64,000 nt of DNA from Muscardinus avellanarius (Eukaryota > Chordata > Mammalia > Rodentia > Gliridae), in the NCBI GenBank assembly GCA_963383645.1, contig OY726560.1, forward strand, positions 88,981,093 to 89,045,092, given 5' to 3'. Shown piece after piece: positions 10,879-21,567 of this stretch (position 1 is the first letter of the stretch; each line of letters starts with the position of its first letter). The position numbers and the translations under genes were made by a program. The notes below the pieces were generated by a model. It was not told the origin of the DNA and did not search any database. It worked only from the letters and a program-made list of their open reading frames with translations.

Positions 10879-11181
10879 GTGTTATTGCTACTCCTATCCC
10901 GATTTTTACAATTCTTCTATTATCCCTCAGACCACGGGGGCTTTTATGGGCTGATCATAGAAATAGTTTTATGTTTTAAAAAGGCCTCTAGCTCTCTCCA
11001 CGGTGGCCTGATCCTGCAGCAGGGGCAATACACAGCGCAGGGAGTGAGGCTGCTGGTTGAGCAGGCTAAGGTTTTGGCAAATGAACACCCGGCGATATTG
11101 GTTGAGAATTCCCACTGGCGTTTAGGGCCAAATTATGACACTGAGAAGTGCCGTATTGAGGTAACTGGAGAAAAACCTTAA
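10879..11181 (+). other. Unexplained open stretch, possible pseudogene or conserved non-coding element
   Basis: A 100-codon frame without a stop lies in sequence that is GC-richer than its surroundings and free of recognised repeats. The later half would read GQYTAQGVRLLVEQAKVL and beyond, with mixed charged and hydrophobic residues rather than low complexity. I do not recognise the protein, see no flanking splice sites I trust and no poly-A tail. Chance remains likely. Confidence 0.25.
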
Positions 11182-11280
11182 AATTCTTATTTCCTAGTGT
11201 ATATACAAGTGGGCAAGAGACTCTAAAGGTAGCAGCTAATGAGTTACTGAACAGTAGAGTATGTTAGTTCATAGAAATTC

Positions 11281-11400
11281 TATTACAATTATTATTTCCA
11301 CTTTGCGATGAGAAAACAGACTCAGAGAGGTTGATTAACTTAAAGTCAGTTACTTAGCAACAAGTCTGGCACTTAAAATGATAAAATATCATTCTTAGCA
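11281..11400 (-). mobile_element. MIR fragment
   Basis: The reversed MIR core is visible as CGATGAGAAAACAGACTCAG and AGAGGTTGATTAACTTAAAG, then AGCAACAAGTCTGGCA. MIR is an ancient tRNA-derived SINE of mammals. Confidence 0.8.
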
Positions 11401-11468
11401 CATTATAAACAATAATTTAATGGTTATATTATAGACATAAAAACATCTCTTTAAAAAGACAATTAAGC

Positions 11469-11670
11469 ACAGGGCGTGGTGGCGCACACTTGTAATCCCC
11501 GAGCTTGGGAGGCGGAGGCAGGAGGATCGATCGCGTAGGTTAGAAGCCAGCCGCGTGTGTGCTGGCTTAAGAGACCCTGTTTCCAGATTTAAAAGTATGA
11601 AAAATAGGTCTGGGAGTGTAGCCCGGATGTAGAAGGGTTTCCAGGAACTCCCATACCACCAAAAAAAAAA
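11469..11670 (+). mobile_element. Dimeric SINE, variant type, with 16-bp TSD
   Basis: CAGGGCGTGGTGGCGCACAC head, GCCAGCCGCGTGTGTGCTGG middle, GGTCTGGGAGTGTAGCCCGG second half. TSD AAAAAGACAATTAAGC at 11453-11468 and 11671-11686. Confidence 0.96.
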
Positions 11671-11686
11671 AAAAAGACAATTAAGC

Positions 11687-11911
11687 TTGAATTGACATTA
11701 AATGCTGTTTTGCAGGCTTCTTACATTTATAACTTATAAAATAGCAAACTTAAATTTTAATGATAGCAGAAATAGTCAAAGGCTGGTCTAAAATTATTAA
11801 GTGTCTCATAATGGTAAAAATATAATGATGCTATGATTGCTTGTAAAAAAAAAACAAGTGAGAATGACCTGGTTTCCCCCCCATATAATTGATCTTTGTT
11901 TTCTGCTTAAT
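11687..11911. other. AT-rich intronic sequence, nothing recognised
   Basis: No feature identified. Confidence 0.4.
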
Positions 11912-12133
11912 ACTGGTGTGTGTGTGTGTGGTGTGTGTGTGTGTGTGTGTGTTGATGAAGATTTAACCCAGAGATATCCTACCTCTGAGCTACACACCTA
12001 GACTATTTTATTCTTAATTTGGAAACAGGGTCTTGATAAATTGCCAAGAGCCTCATAAGTTGTTGCTGAGAGTGTTGCAAAACTCTTCAGCCTCTCAAGA
12101 ACTGGGGTCACAGGCATGCGCCACACTTCCCGG
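11912..12133 (-). mobile_element. Old dimeric SINE with (TG)n in its tail position
   Basis: (TG)n at 11912-11952, then GATTTAACCCAGAGATATCC, GAAACAGGGTCTTGATAAAT and a head ending GCGCCACACTTCCCGG. The microsatellite replaces the usual T run. Confidence 0.85.
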
Positions 12134-12617
12134 TTTAATGCTGTTTATTACTTCTGTTCCTGACAGGATTCTCGGGCCTTTTATTCTACAGCAATTCTTA
12201 CCATAATATTATTCTGTCTTAATATCTACAAACTCTATTCAGTTCACTCTTTTGGGTTACGACAGCTGTCTCCCAAAAACAAATTGTCAGTCTGAAAGAT
12301 ACTAACTTATCACTTACAGATACTTCGGGATAATTCTTAAGATTATATAGTATTCTGCCTGATTGCACAAAACTTCTATATGGAATTCATTCAATTAACC
12401 AAATGATGAATTGAAAACCCACTCATCAGAAATACACATCAATCTAGGACAGAGCTATGTTTTACAGGTTACCTGAAAAGTAACCTATATGATAATGGAA
12501 GTAAAATATATCATTGAATAAATTGTATTCTTTTGTGGTAGAATGGAAACTCTTCTAATGAAATAATGAAAAGACACATGTAAACTAGAAAAAGGCTATC
12601 TAGATCATAGTAAGTGC
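12134..12617. other. AT-rich intronic sequence, nothing recognised
   Basis: About 480 bp without recognised features. Confidence 0.45.
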
Positions 12618-12684
12618 TGAATATATATATATATATATATACACACACATACATATATATACATGCATATATATACATATATAT

Positions 12685-12753
<69 letters not shown>
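12618..12753. repeat. Compound (TA)n/(CA)n microsatellite
   Basis: Alternating AT and AC blocks with ACATACAT interruptions, a CA block near 12688-12716 and a long AT block near 12716-12752. The overlapping frames rich in Ile-Tyr and Val-Cys are artefacts. Confidence 0.95.
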
Positions 12754-12755
<2 letters not shown>

Positions 12756-12763
12756 CTTTTTTT

Positions 12764-12829
12764 TGTAGGTCTTGGGATGGAACTCTCCCAAATGCTGGGA
12801 TTACAAGCATGCACCACCATGCCTGGCTG
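12764..12829 (-). mobile_element. SINE with large internal deletion
   Basis: The reversed ID start GGTCTTGGGATGGAACTC joins directly to the head end CCCAAATGCTGGGATTACAA and CACCATGCCTGGC. The middle 120 bp or so is absent, and the (TA)n/(CA)n run sits in the tail position. Confidence 0.82.
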
Positions 12830-13285
12830 CTAAATACATATTAAAGATGGTTATAATTATTGTTAGCATAATTAAGAAAAGCTCTTAAAATGCAAGTACT
12901 CAGAAAGCAGGATTATTCTTTTCATCACATAAATATTTTGTTAAGGTAATGCACCTTTCAATGAATCAAAGTTTCATAAGACTTATAATTTCTACTTAAA
13001 TTTAGTGTTCAAAAGAAAATCAGTGTTTTATAAGATTCTCCCTTTTTATTGACTACCATTAACAGGCAGTTTGTTCTCTTTTATACAAAGTAGTATAATA
13101 ATTAGCAATTCATATTACTATTTGTTGTGTTTGATTTTTTTATTCAATACATAAATGACGATTGAGCGTTTCTAAGCTAGTGCTGAAATTCTGCTAGACC
13201 TGAATGCTCAAGGCAGAATGTTCTGAGGCAGAGAACCTGTATCAGAACATCTCTGCAAACCATGGGACCACTGTGTGTAAACTCT
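12830..13285. other. AT-rich intronic sequence, nothing recognised
   Basis: No named feature in about 450 bp. Confidence 0.45.
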
Positions 13286-13287
<2 letters not shown>

Positions 13288-13320
<33 letters not shown>

Positions 13321-13502
13321 GGGTACCAGGAATTGATTACAAAAGCATTCTACCTCTGAGTTACACCCAGCCCTTTTTATTTTTTATTTTGAAACAGAGT
13401 TTCGCTAGGTTCCTAGGAGTCTTGTTTAATTGCTGAGGCTCGCCATGAACCTGTGATCCTCCTGTTTCAGCCTCCCAAGTAAAGGTACTGTCATGCCTGG
13501 CT
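13288..13502 (-). mobile_element. Dimeric SINE with (TG)n tail position
   Basis: (TG)n at about 13288-13319, then GGTACCAGGAATTGATTACA, TTGAAACAGAGTTTCGCTAG and a head ending TCATGCCTGGC. Old. Confidence 0.87.
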
Positions 13503-14381
13503 TGTAAAACATACTCTTAACCATGATATATGCAAAGTTACTTAAAATGTGGATAATAATTGTTTCTAACAGGAATTAGTTATAGAAGGCATTCTCTGAG
13601 CTGGGTCTTATGGTAAAAGGGATTTAACATGATTATATCACTTGATACCATTTAATTTTGTTTCTACTATCTACTTCTTGGTACACTTAATTTGTCATTA
13701 TGACAAACCTCTTAAAAGGCAGGGATTTGATTTTAATTTAACTAACTAGGCATTAGTCATGAATGCATTAGTCATTAAGCATTACTAGCAAAGCCACTTC
13801 GTTAAGGATTCCAATAAGTTGCTATAGTTTTTTTTTTTTTTGAGCATGAAAATTTATTTCCTGTATTCTTGTGTTTTCTAAAATGTTTAAATTAGGAAAG
13901 AAACATTCTTGCTAAAGAAGTGATTTAAGATGAGTAGGATGAAATATATCAAAAAGCAACATAGCTTGCATTCCAGGAAAAGGTACTTATTAAACAATTG
14001 TATTCAGAAATTATTTCCCAAAGGGAAAAGTAAACATTCACATATTTGAAAGATTCAAAATAATATTGCAGAAGAAACATTCATATTAAAAACTAATGTG
14101 TAATAGATTCCCTAAAGAGTGCCCTATGCATTCTATGTTATCTTTACATTATTTACTTATACACAGGGATTATTTTTTATCAAGAGTTAACTTCAAATCT
14201 CTATTTCAAGTTGACATAGTAAAAAGCAACTTTAACATTAGAGAAACCTATGCATATGTGACCTGAGTTGTATTTTCTATCCCTCACATTTTATCTCAAG
14301 TTAAGATATTCTTTGATTGTTTTTGAGAGGTAAAACATTTTTTTTATTTTCCAAGTATTAAAAAGCTTTTATTTCATTTTT
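13503..14381. other. AT-rich intronic sequence, nothing recognised
   Basis: About 880 bp without a repeat or exon that I can name. Contains a T run at 13830-13842. Confidence 0.45.
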
Positions 14382-15440
14382 AAGAATTTTATTGGTGCAT
14401 TGTATTTATACATCATGATGAAGAAAAAAAAATTGTGTAGACTTAAATGCACACATCACCCAGCCAGCCCCACCCAGTCCCCACCCCACTCCCTCCTCAT
14501 CCCTCCCTCTCATGCTTGGCTTAGTGGTTGATTATGATATGAATTGGTGCATCCTGCACATTAAAGAGTTTCCCTCCCCCCATCCTCCTATCCCCACAGT
14601 TAGGCTGCCTTATTTGCTCCTGTATAGGATCTCCCTTTTCACCTGGAGTTTCTCCTATGACCCCTTTCACCTTAGCTTTCACATATTAGGGAAAGCATCC
14701 GATTCCTTACTTTTTGTAACTTACTAATCTCGCTTAGCATAATGTCCTCAAGATCCATCCATTTCCCTATAAATTCTGAAATTGTATTTTTTTAAGGCTG
14801 AGTAAAATTCCATTGTGTACATATCCCACAGTTTTGTAATCCATTCATCTGTTGATGGACATTTTGGCTGGTTCCACAGTTTGGCTATGGTGAATTGTGC
14901 AGCTATGAACATAGATACACATGCATTAGTTTGGTAGTTTGGTTTCCTTCTTTTTGGGTAGATACCCAGAAGTGGTATTGCTGGATCAAATGGTAGATTT
15001 GTTCCCATTCTTCTGAGGATTCTCCATACTGTTTTCCAAAGTGGTTGCACTAATTTGCAATGCTACCAACAATGTCTTAGAGTTCCCACTTCTCCACACC
15101 CTCGCTGGCATTTGTTTTTTGTGTTTTGAATGATTGCCATTCTAGTTGGTGTTAGGTGAAATCTCAGGCTAGTTTTGATTTGCATCTCTCTGATTGCCAA
15201 TGATGTTGAGCATTTTTTTTCATACATTTATTGGCCATTTGAATTTCTTCTTTCATGAAGTGTCTATTTAGTTTAGTTGCCCATTTTTATTGGATTATTT
15301 GTTTTTTTAGTGTTGAGTTTCTTGAGTTCTCTGTATATTCTAGATATTAGTCCTCTATTGGAGGAGTAGGTGGTGAAAATCTTCTCCCATTCGGTTGGCT
15401 TTCAATTGAGGTTCTTGACAGTTTCCTTTTTTTTTATGAA
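14382..15440 (-). mobile_element. L1 retrotransposon, 3' part, antisense to PRKG1
   Basis: Read on the minus strand: the tail end of ORF2, then a 3' UTR with G-rich runs (C-rich on +, 14460-14520) ending near 14382. A 100-residue minus-strand frame at 14748-15050 is recognisably the C-terminal region of L1 ORF2 (IPLLGIYPK, FTIAKLWNQPKCPS, YTMEFYSALKK). It is 5' truncated and cannot mobilise. Confidence 0.93.
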
Positions 15441-15547
15441 ACAAAATTTGAGCATCTTTTCACTTGCTAGGTATTAAGCTGAAGGAACTGGTTATTACTA
15501 GACTAGAACAACAGGTGGCGAACTTTTCCTAACAGGACAGACAGCAG
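15441..15547. other. Intronic sequence, nothing recognised
   Basis: Short gap between the L1 and the next SINE. Confidence 0.4.
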
Positions 15548-15840
15548 GGCCAAGCATGGTGGCACACGCTTTCAATCCCAGCATTCAGGAGGTGGAGATG
15601 GGGGATCACAGTTCGCGAACAGCTTCAGCTACTTAGCGAGACCTTTTCGCAACTCAGTGAAACCCTGTCTCAAAAAATAAAAAAGACTAAAAAATAGGGC
15701 TGAGGGTGTACCTCAGAGGTACAATGCCCCTGGGTTCCATCCCCAGTACCAAAAAAAAAAAAAACAAACAAACAAAAAACCACCAAACAACAACAACAAA
15801 AAAGAGAGCAGAAAAGAAAAGAAAAGAAAAAAAAAAAAAG
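15548..15840 (+). mobile_element. Dimeric SINE, classic type, with long complex tail
   Basis: GGCCAAGCATGGTGGCACAC head, AGGGCTGAGGGTGTACCTCA and GGGTTCCATCCCCAGTACCA. About 85 bp of tail with CAAACAAACAAA, CAACAACAAC and GAAAAGAAAAG runs. Confidence 0.93.
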
Positions 15841-16111
15841 GACCAGAGTGCTTGCATGCACTATTGTCTCTGTTGCATCTACACAATGCTGTGTCTTATG
15901 AAAGCAGCTGTAGATAATATACACAGCATGAGCTGCGTCCCAATAAAGGTTGATTTACAAAAAGATGTTGTGAGCCAGTGGCCAGGAATTTGCGGTTATA
16001 GGATGAAGCAGATAAATAAATTGGTAATCGTAATGCCATCCCAGCACAGATGTGGCATCTAGATGCTCTTAGAGAAGGTTTTGACTGAACTTCATCTTAA
16101 AAATATGGATG
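15841..16111. other. Intronic sequence, nothing recognised
   Basis: No feature identified in about 270 bp. Confidence 0.4.
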
Positions 16112-16575
16112 AAGCTGGCGATGGCACATGCCTGTAATTTCAGTATTTGGGAGGCTGAGACAGGAGGACTGACTCAGCGAGACTTGTGTCTTAGTCAGCG
16201 TCTTCACTACTATAATTCAAAGACCTGACCACATCACTTAGGGGAGGAAAACTGATTTGCTCATGGAGAGGGTCCAGTTTACCAGAGCCACAGACAGCCC
16301 AAAGCCCCAGCCCAGGCCCCACAATCTCCAGCCACACCCTCCCAGAGCAGTCCACTGCTCAGATCAATCCCTCCTTACAGTGGAGTCACCCGCTGCTGAG
16401 AGCATAGCCAAGCCCTGCTTTGCTGCCCCTTTTCTAGGAGGACCAGGGGGACATTTTATTTCCAAACCATTATACCCTGTTTCAAAATTAAAAGTAAAAA
16501 GGGCAGGGGTGGGAGCGGTATAGCCCAGAGGTAAAATGCCTCTGGGTTCAATCCCTAGTCCCATAGGAAAAAAAT
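16112..16575 (+). mobile_element. Dimeric SINE interrupted by an LTR fragment
   Basis: Head at 16112-16186 (GCTGGCGATGGCACATGCCT). The body resumes at about 16475 (CCCTGTTTCAAAATTAAAAG) and continues through AGGTAAAATGCCTCTGGGTT to the end. Both halves fit one SINE when the inner 288 bp are removed. Confidence 0.87.
16187..16474 (-). mobile_element. Solo LTR fragment, MaLR-like, nested in a SINE
   Basis: Begins TCTTAGTCAGCGTCTTCACT and ends GACATTTTATTTCCAAACCA, with ACTTAGGGGAGGAAAACTGA inside. This order fits the reverse complement of a MaLR-type LTR that starts with a TGGTTTGGA-like motif and ends in a GACTAA-like motif. Non-coding. Confidence 0.65.
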
Positions 16576-16881
16576 TAAAACTATGGAGCAATTCATAAAA
16601 AAGTCAGGCAAAAATGTATTCTATGTTAAGAACAGAGGCTATTAATCTTGTTACCTTAATCCAAACTGTGTTTCTCAGCTATGTAGCATGGAATTTCAGT
16701 TTCTCAATAAGTTAATAGGCATTCCTGAGTGAAGAGCATTTCTGGTTCAATAAGCTTGGAAAATACCCTTTCCACTTGTTAGCTTTTAAATTTTTTGTTG
16801 TTCTTTTTTATTTTCTTTTTAAACAAAATGAATCTCTAATAAATCTTAGAATAGAAAAATTTGTCAAATTATGTTATTTAA
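16576..16881. other. Intronic sequence, nothing recognised
   Basis: About 300 bp of AT-rich sequence. Confidence 0.4.
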
Positions 16882-16884
16882 TAA

Positions 16885-17070
16885 TCCTGTAATCCTGGTA
16901 CCTGGGAGGCTGAGATAGGAAGATTTCAGGTTCAAGGCCAGCCTCAGCACCTTAGTGAGGCCATTAGTAACCTAGAAGACCCTATTTCAAAATAAAAAAT
17001 AAAATAAAAAAAGGGTGTGGGTTGTAGCTCGGAGGTAGAATGTCCTTCAACCCCCAGTACCAAATAGTAA
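16885..17070 (+). mobile_element. Dimeric SINE, head 5' truncated
   Basis: Starts at CCTGTAATCCTGGTACCTGG and continues to GGTTGTAGCTCGGAGGTAGA and ACCCCCAGTACCAAATAGT, then (AAT)n. Confidence 0.9.
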
Positions 17071-17545
17071 TAATAATAAACAATATAATTATAAAATTTT
17101 CTTATTTATTCATACAGCCTATTTTTTGGTGTAAAAGAACTATTGATGTAATTCAGAAATACTGTTTTGAAAGCTGTTTTTATTTCTATAAACAGCCTAA
17201 ACTAAGGATGAAGAGTCCTTAGATCGCAGATGTAGGCAGGTGTGTTCCAGACCCACTTTGATCAAGTGGGCCCCCAGCCTGGGAGTTCCTGGAAAAGACA
17301 TATCCAGACACCTGGAGACAGGAGATCGAGCAGGGTTCAGTCACCAGGGGCTTGAAGCTTCAGACAGAACAAGTGGCAGACTCACTATGTGATCAGCAAA
17401 ATAAAACATCATAAAATAATAATTCATCATAGATAATACTTCATCATAGATTATTCCCATCCAAAAAAAAAATCAGTCATGAATTTTATATAAAGAAAAG
17501 ACCCAGAATAATAGTCTTTTATAAGAAGATTCTGCCAGTCAATAA
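17071..17545. other. Intronic sequence, nothing recognised
   Basis: Contains a GC-richer block at about 17220-17390 (CCCACTTTGATCAAGTGGGC is a short inverted repeat) that I cannot assign. Confidence 0.4.
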
Positions 17546-17617
17546 TTTTAGCTAATTTTTTACTAATTTTTTACTAATTTTTTACTAATTTTTTTACTAA
17601 TTTTTGCTAATTTTTTA
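17546..17617. repeat. Tandem repeat of TTTACTAATTTT units
   Basis: Six to seven imperfect units of about 11-13 bp (TTTTTTACTAA) lie at the 3' edge of the following antisense L1. Confidence 0.9.
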
Positions 17618-19085
17618 CATAGTATTGGGACATTAAGGTGCCAGAACAATGAAAAGGCGTATGACTCTTGGTACTCCCCACAACAGGTCCTTCCCTCTCC
17701 CTCACCCTTCCTGCTTATGTCTTTGAGATCAGGATTGGTAATTTTGTATACATTCATAGCATTATTTGCACTTAAATTCTTTATGACTTTGTCCCCCTCC
17801 TTCCTTCCCGACTCTCCCTCAGTCCCTCCCTTGGAGTCTCCGCTCATCTATCTGATGCCCTTATTTTCGAGTATCTCTTAACATACCTCTACTCATTTTT
17901 GAGATTGGCCAATTTCACCTGGTATAATATTCTTGAGTTCCATCCCTTTTTCTGCAAATGACATGATTTTGTTCTTCTTTATGGCTGAGTAAAATTCCAT
18001 TGTATGTATATGCCAAAGTTTTGTGAGCCATTCTTCTGTTGACAGTTACTAGGCTGGTGTCATAATTGGACTCTTGTAAACTGTGCTGCTATAAAGACAT
18101 GGGTTTCCAAGTTACAATATAATATTCTGATTTTGCCAGGCATGGTGGTGCACGCTTGTAATCCCAGTTCTTGGGAGGCTGAGACAGGAGGATCTGGGTT
18201 TGTGGCCAGCCTCAGGTACTTAGTAAGGCCCTCTGCAACTTAGTGAGACTCTGTTCCAAATAAATAATAAAAAAATTGGGCTGGGGGGCTGGGGGTGTAG
18301 CTCCAAGGTAGAATACCTTTGGTTCAATCCCCAGCATCATCATCATCGTAGTGATAATAATAATTAATAATAATAATAATAATAAATAATATCCTGATTT
18401 CATATTCTTTGGTAAGAAGCCCAGGAGCTCTATTGCTGAGTCATATGGTACCTCCAGTCCCAATCTTCTGAGAAACCTCTACACTGATCTCCATAGTGGC
18501 TATAGTACTTTGCAGTCTCACCAACAATGTAATAGGGTTCCTATTTCCCCACATCCTTGCAGTGTTTATTATTTGTATTCTTGATGATTGCCATTCTAAG
18601 TGGGGTTCGATGGAATTTCAGTGTAGTTTTAATTTGCATTTCCCTGATTGCTAAAGATGTTGAACATTTTTCATGTATTTGTTGGCCATTTGAATATCTT
18701 CTTTTAAAAAGTCTATTCACTTTGGTTGCCCATTTTTTTATTGGGTTGTTTGGTTTTTTAGTGTTAAGCTTTTTAAGTTCTTTGTATATTCTAGATTTTA
18801 GACCTTTGTCTGATGGATAGGAAGTAAAAATCCTTTTCCCATTCTGTAGGCTCTCTCTGTAGAATATTGATGGTTTTCTTCATTGTACAGAAGTTTTTTA
18901 TTTTAATGTCCTTCTATTCATTAATTCTTATTTTAATTTCCTGAGCTTTTGAGATCTTATTGTGAAAGTTTCTACCTGTACTTATATATTGAAATGTTGG
19001 TCCTATGCCCTCTTCTAGAAGTTTCAAAGTTTCTGGTCTTATTTCTAGGTCTTTAAACTATCTTGAGTTTACTTTTGAACAGGGA
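17618..19085 (-). mobile_element. L1 retrotransposon, 3' part, antisense, split by a SINE
   Basis: Minus-strand ORF2 C-terminal region and 3' UTR. Blocks shared with the copies at 14382 and 58108 include GGCTGAGTAAAATTCCATTG and ATTGCCATTCTAAG. More diverged than the 14382 copy. The 5' edge near 19085 is uncertain. A SINE splits it at 18135-18387. Confidence 0.9.
18135..18387 (+). mobile_element. Dimeric SINE, classic type, inside L1
   Basis: GCCAGGCATGGTGGTGCACG head, GGGGGTGTAGCTCCAAGGTA and an (ATC)n/(AAT)n tail. Near-perfect TSD AATATTCTGATTTT (18121-18134) against AATATCCTGATTTC (18388-18401). It is younger than the host L1. Confidence 0.95.
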
Positions 19086-19630
19086 GAGAAGTTAAGATTT
19101 AATTCCATTTTTTAACATATAGATAGAAGAAAGAGAAAGCCTTTGGAACTCTGTCTCCAAGAGTAGGTTTCTCTGCATGGAATTTTCTAGAAAAGTTGAC
19201 ATGAAGCACCAGGTTTCTAAGCTGGAGCAAATCCCCCTTTCTCCTTTTTGTGCACAAAGGCAGAAAGCCAGTGCACATCCAGGGTCCTGTGTGACCTCGA
19301 CAGCAAGAACATTAGAGACATCACACCCACCTATGCAGTATGAAGTGCTGTCTCGATTCAGGTATGTCTTTGGTAGAGAGCTGAACAATGTATGTGACTA
19401 AATATCCCACTGAAAAAGAATGGCTGATACTCAAACCAAGTATATTTTAATTTTAAAAAATAAAGAAATAGATTTCAGCACTCATGAGTCTAGTCTGAAA
19501 TTCATATTTGACGCATTATAAGTTTGTCTGATTACTGGAATTCTTAAACAAAAAAAATACTAAGAAATACATATGTATGTGTGTGTGTGTGTGCGTATAC
19601 ACACACTTATATTTATATATGCAATTTGTA
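19086..19630. other. Intronic sequence, nothing recognised
   Basis: Includes opposing open frames at 19092-19401 with no recognisable protein, and short TG/CA runs near 19576-19610. Confidence 0.4.
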
Positions 19631-19730
19631 ATGGTCACTAAAGTTCACTATTTACTTTGTATCAGGCACCTTCATAATGCTTTACATTTACTATTTGTAT
19701 TATGTTCGACATAGTCCTATATAGAAGAGT

Positions 19731-19733
<3 letters not shown>

Positions 19734-19792
<59 letters not shown>
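19734..19792. repeat. (TC)n microsatellite
   Basis: About 29 perfect CT units directly abutting the ID half of the next reverse-strand SINE. Confidence 0.97.
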
Positions 19793-19794
<2 letters not shown>

Positions 19795-19958
19795 CACTGA
19801 ACCCAGGGACATTCTAACACTAAGCTACATTCCCAGCCTTACTTATTTTTTATTTGGAAAGAGGGTCTCACTAAGTTGCTGAGGCTGGCTTCAAACCTGT
19901 AATCGTCCTATCGCCGTCTCCCAAGTACTGGGATCACGGGTGGGCAGCCATGCCTGGT
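19791..19958 (-). mobile_element. Dimeric SINE, classic type
   Basis: GGCACTGAACCCAGGGACAT, AGAGGGTCTCACTAAGTTGC, then a head ending AGCCATGCCTGGTT. Confidence 0.9.
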
Positions 19959-20308
19959 TCTTCCTTTGTCTTTTTAAGGTAAGGTAGCTGAAATTTAGAG
20001 CAGTTGAATAACTTACTGAAGACATAGTATTAACTATCAGTAGCAAAGCCTAATTCGACTAGATTTCCTTTTATTATAATATCTGTGTGAGTAATCTCAA
20101 TTACTTCTCCAATATAAGAAGATGTTAAAACATTATCACAGAGAAGATAAAATATACCTCCAATCTCTATAGTTTGCTTTATCTAAAGTACTTTCATGCA
20201 CAAACAATCCCTCTTAGTTATCGTAATCTAGTTAAATAAGAGGCATCTATTAAAGGGTGGGGGCCATTGTATAATGCAGGTTAAATAGCACTGACAGAAA
20301 ATAAATGT

Positions 20309-20412
20309 GAGCTGGGGGGTTTGGTGGCACATTTGTAATCCCAGTACTTGGCAGGCTGCGACAGGAGGGTCCCAGGTTTGCGACCAGCCTCAGCTCAGTG
20401 AACCCCAGGCTC
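20309..20412 (+). mobile_element. SINE head fragment
   Basis: GAGCTGGGGGGTTTGGTGGC to GCGACCAGCCTCAGCTCAGT. No linker or ID half follows. Confidence 0.82.
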
Positions 20413-20469
20413 CCTGACCTCTGTGCAGCTCCTGGAAGCCACCAGACACTCACAGCCCTTTGCTAACTC

Positions 20470-20562
20470 GCTTCCCTCTGCCTGCTTGCTCTTCCCAGAT
20501 TTCCAGTGAGCAGTCACCTGCACCTCCTTCAGATCTGTGCTCAGATCTTACCATCCCAATAA
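20470..20562 (+). mobile_element. Possible L2 fragment
   Basis: CACCTCCTTCAGATCTGTGC followed by TCAGATCTTACCATCCC resembles the 3' region of L2, an ancient mammalian LINE. Short and diverged. Confidence 0.45.
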
Positions 20563-20654
20563 AGGCATTTGCTCACCCGGCCTAATCGTCTAGCTTGACG
20601 AATATAAGTCAGCAAATCTAGCCACTGAGCCATTGTAAGGCAGAGGTACGATCT

Positions 20655-20803
20655 AGCCCGGCATGATGGCATCTCAGCTTCGATGGGAGGCTGAGCAAGG
20701 AAATTGTATGCCCCCACCCTTAGCAAGACCCTGTCTCAAAATAAAGAATAAAGGTGCTAATGAGGTTTGTAACTGGGTTCAATCCCTCTTAGTGCAAAAG
20801 AGG
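20655..20803 (+). mobile_element. Old dimeric SINE
   Basis: AGCCCGGCATGATGGCATCT, AGACCCTGTCTCAAAATAAA, GTTTGTAACTGGGTTCAATC. Internally shortened. Confidence 0.8.
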
Positions 20804-21567
20804 TAAAATTCTGTAGGCAAAATCTAAACTCAGTCTTTGCAGCTAAAATTTTGGTTCAGAAAGATCTCCTATCATTAGGAAGAGGCAGTGCAGTGGTTTC
20901 TCTTACTGACTTTCCATCCAGCAGGCGTTCAGAAAAGTGAACTCTGTAAGTCATGGTCTCTGAGCATTGTGCGGGCTGCTCTGGTCAGTGTAATATGGTG
21001 CCTGAACCGGGAGGCACTTCACTCACTCTTTCATTTGTAATTTGAAAAGCTGTGTAAAAGACTGAAAAGCTCTCTATGTCTACTTTTTGAAAGCTCAATT
21101 TATTTTTCTTTAATATTTGAATGATTTGTTTCAAAATGGCATCATAACCTAACTGGCATAATAATATTCTCAGAAGTATTGTTGTATAAGATAAATTATT
21201 ATCATGTAAGTGCTGAAAGATAACCTTTATTATTGTGTTTTTATTTCTTATTTACAGTGTCTCTAAGTCTATTTGGACTAGATTTTCCCCATTTGTGAAT
21301 CAAAACATTACCTGTTGTGTCATATTTATGTTTTTAAAGAAATATAAAACCACTTTTACAAAACAAGACATCCAGATTTTACTTCTTGCTTTTCTGCTTA
21401 ACCAAGTCAAACTTCCCTATTTAAAAAACATGATTCATTGGATGATAGTAAGATTAATAACAAATAATGAAAATTAATTGGTAAGTGCACAGTAGAAGTG
21501 CTGAAAGCATACTAATTTCTATAAACATCCCACTTGTACTATAAACCAACTACCTTAGGAAATCCTA
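20804..21567. other. AT-rich intronic sequence, nothing recognised
   Basis: About 760 bp. The 80-residue plus-strand frame at 21235-21477 resembles no protein I know. Confidence 0.45.

Larger units (their letters stand above)
19640..20075 (-). mobile_element. MIR, split by a SINE and its TC-rich tail
   Basis: Left part ACTTTGTATCAGGCACC and TGCTTTACATTTACTATTTG at 19640-19733. Right part GTAAGGTAGCTGAAATTTAG and GAATAACTTACTGAAGACAT at 19975-20075. Together they read as one reversed MIR. Confidence 0.75.

Noticed and set aside
12511..12820. Three overlapping minus-strand frames with Ile-Tyr and Val-Cys repeats
   Set aside because: They come from the (TA)n/(CA)n microsatellite.
14748..15050. 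A possible gene on the minus strand
   Set aside because: It is real coding ancestry, but of a truncated L1 ORF2 C-terminus, so it is listed as a mobile element, not a host gene.
17546..17617. CRISPR-like array of short repeats
   Set aside because: Units are contiguous with no unique spacers, in a mammalian intron at an L1 tail.
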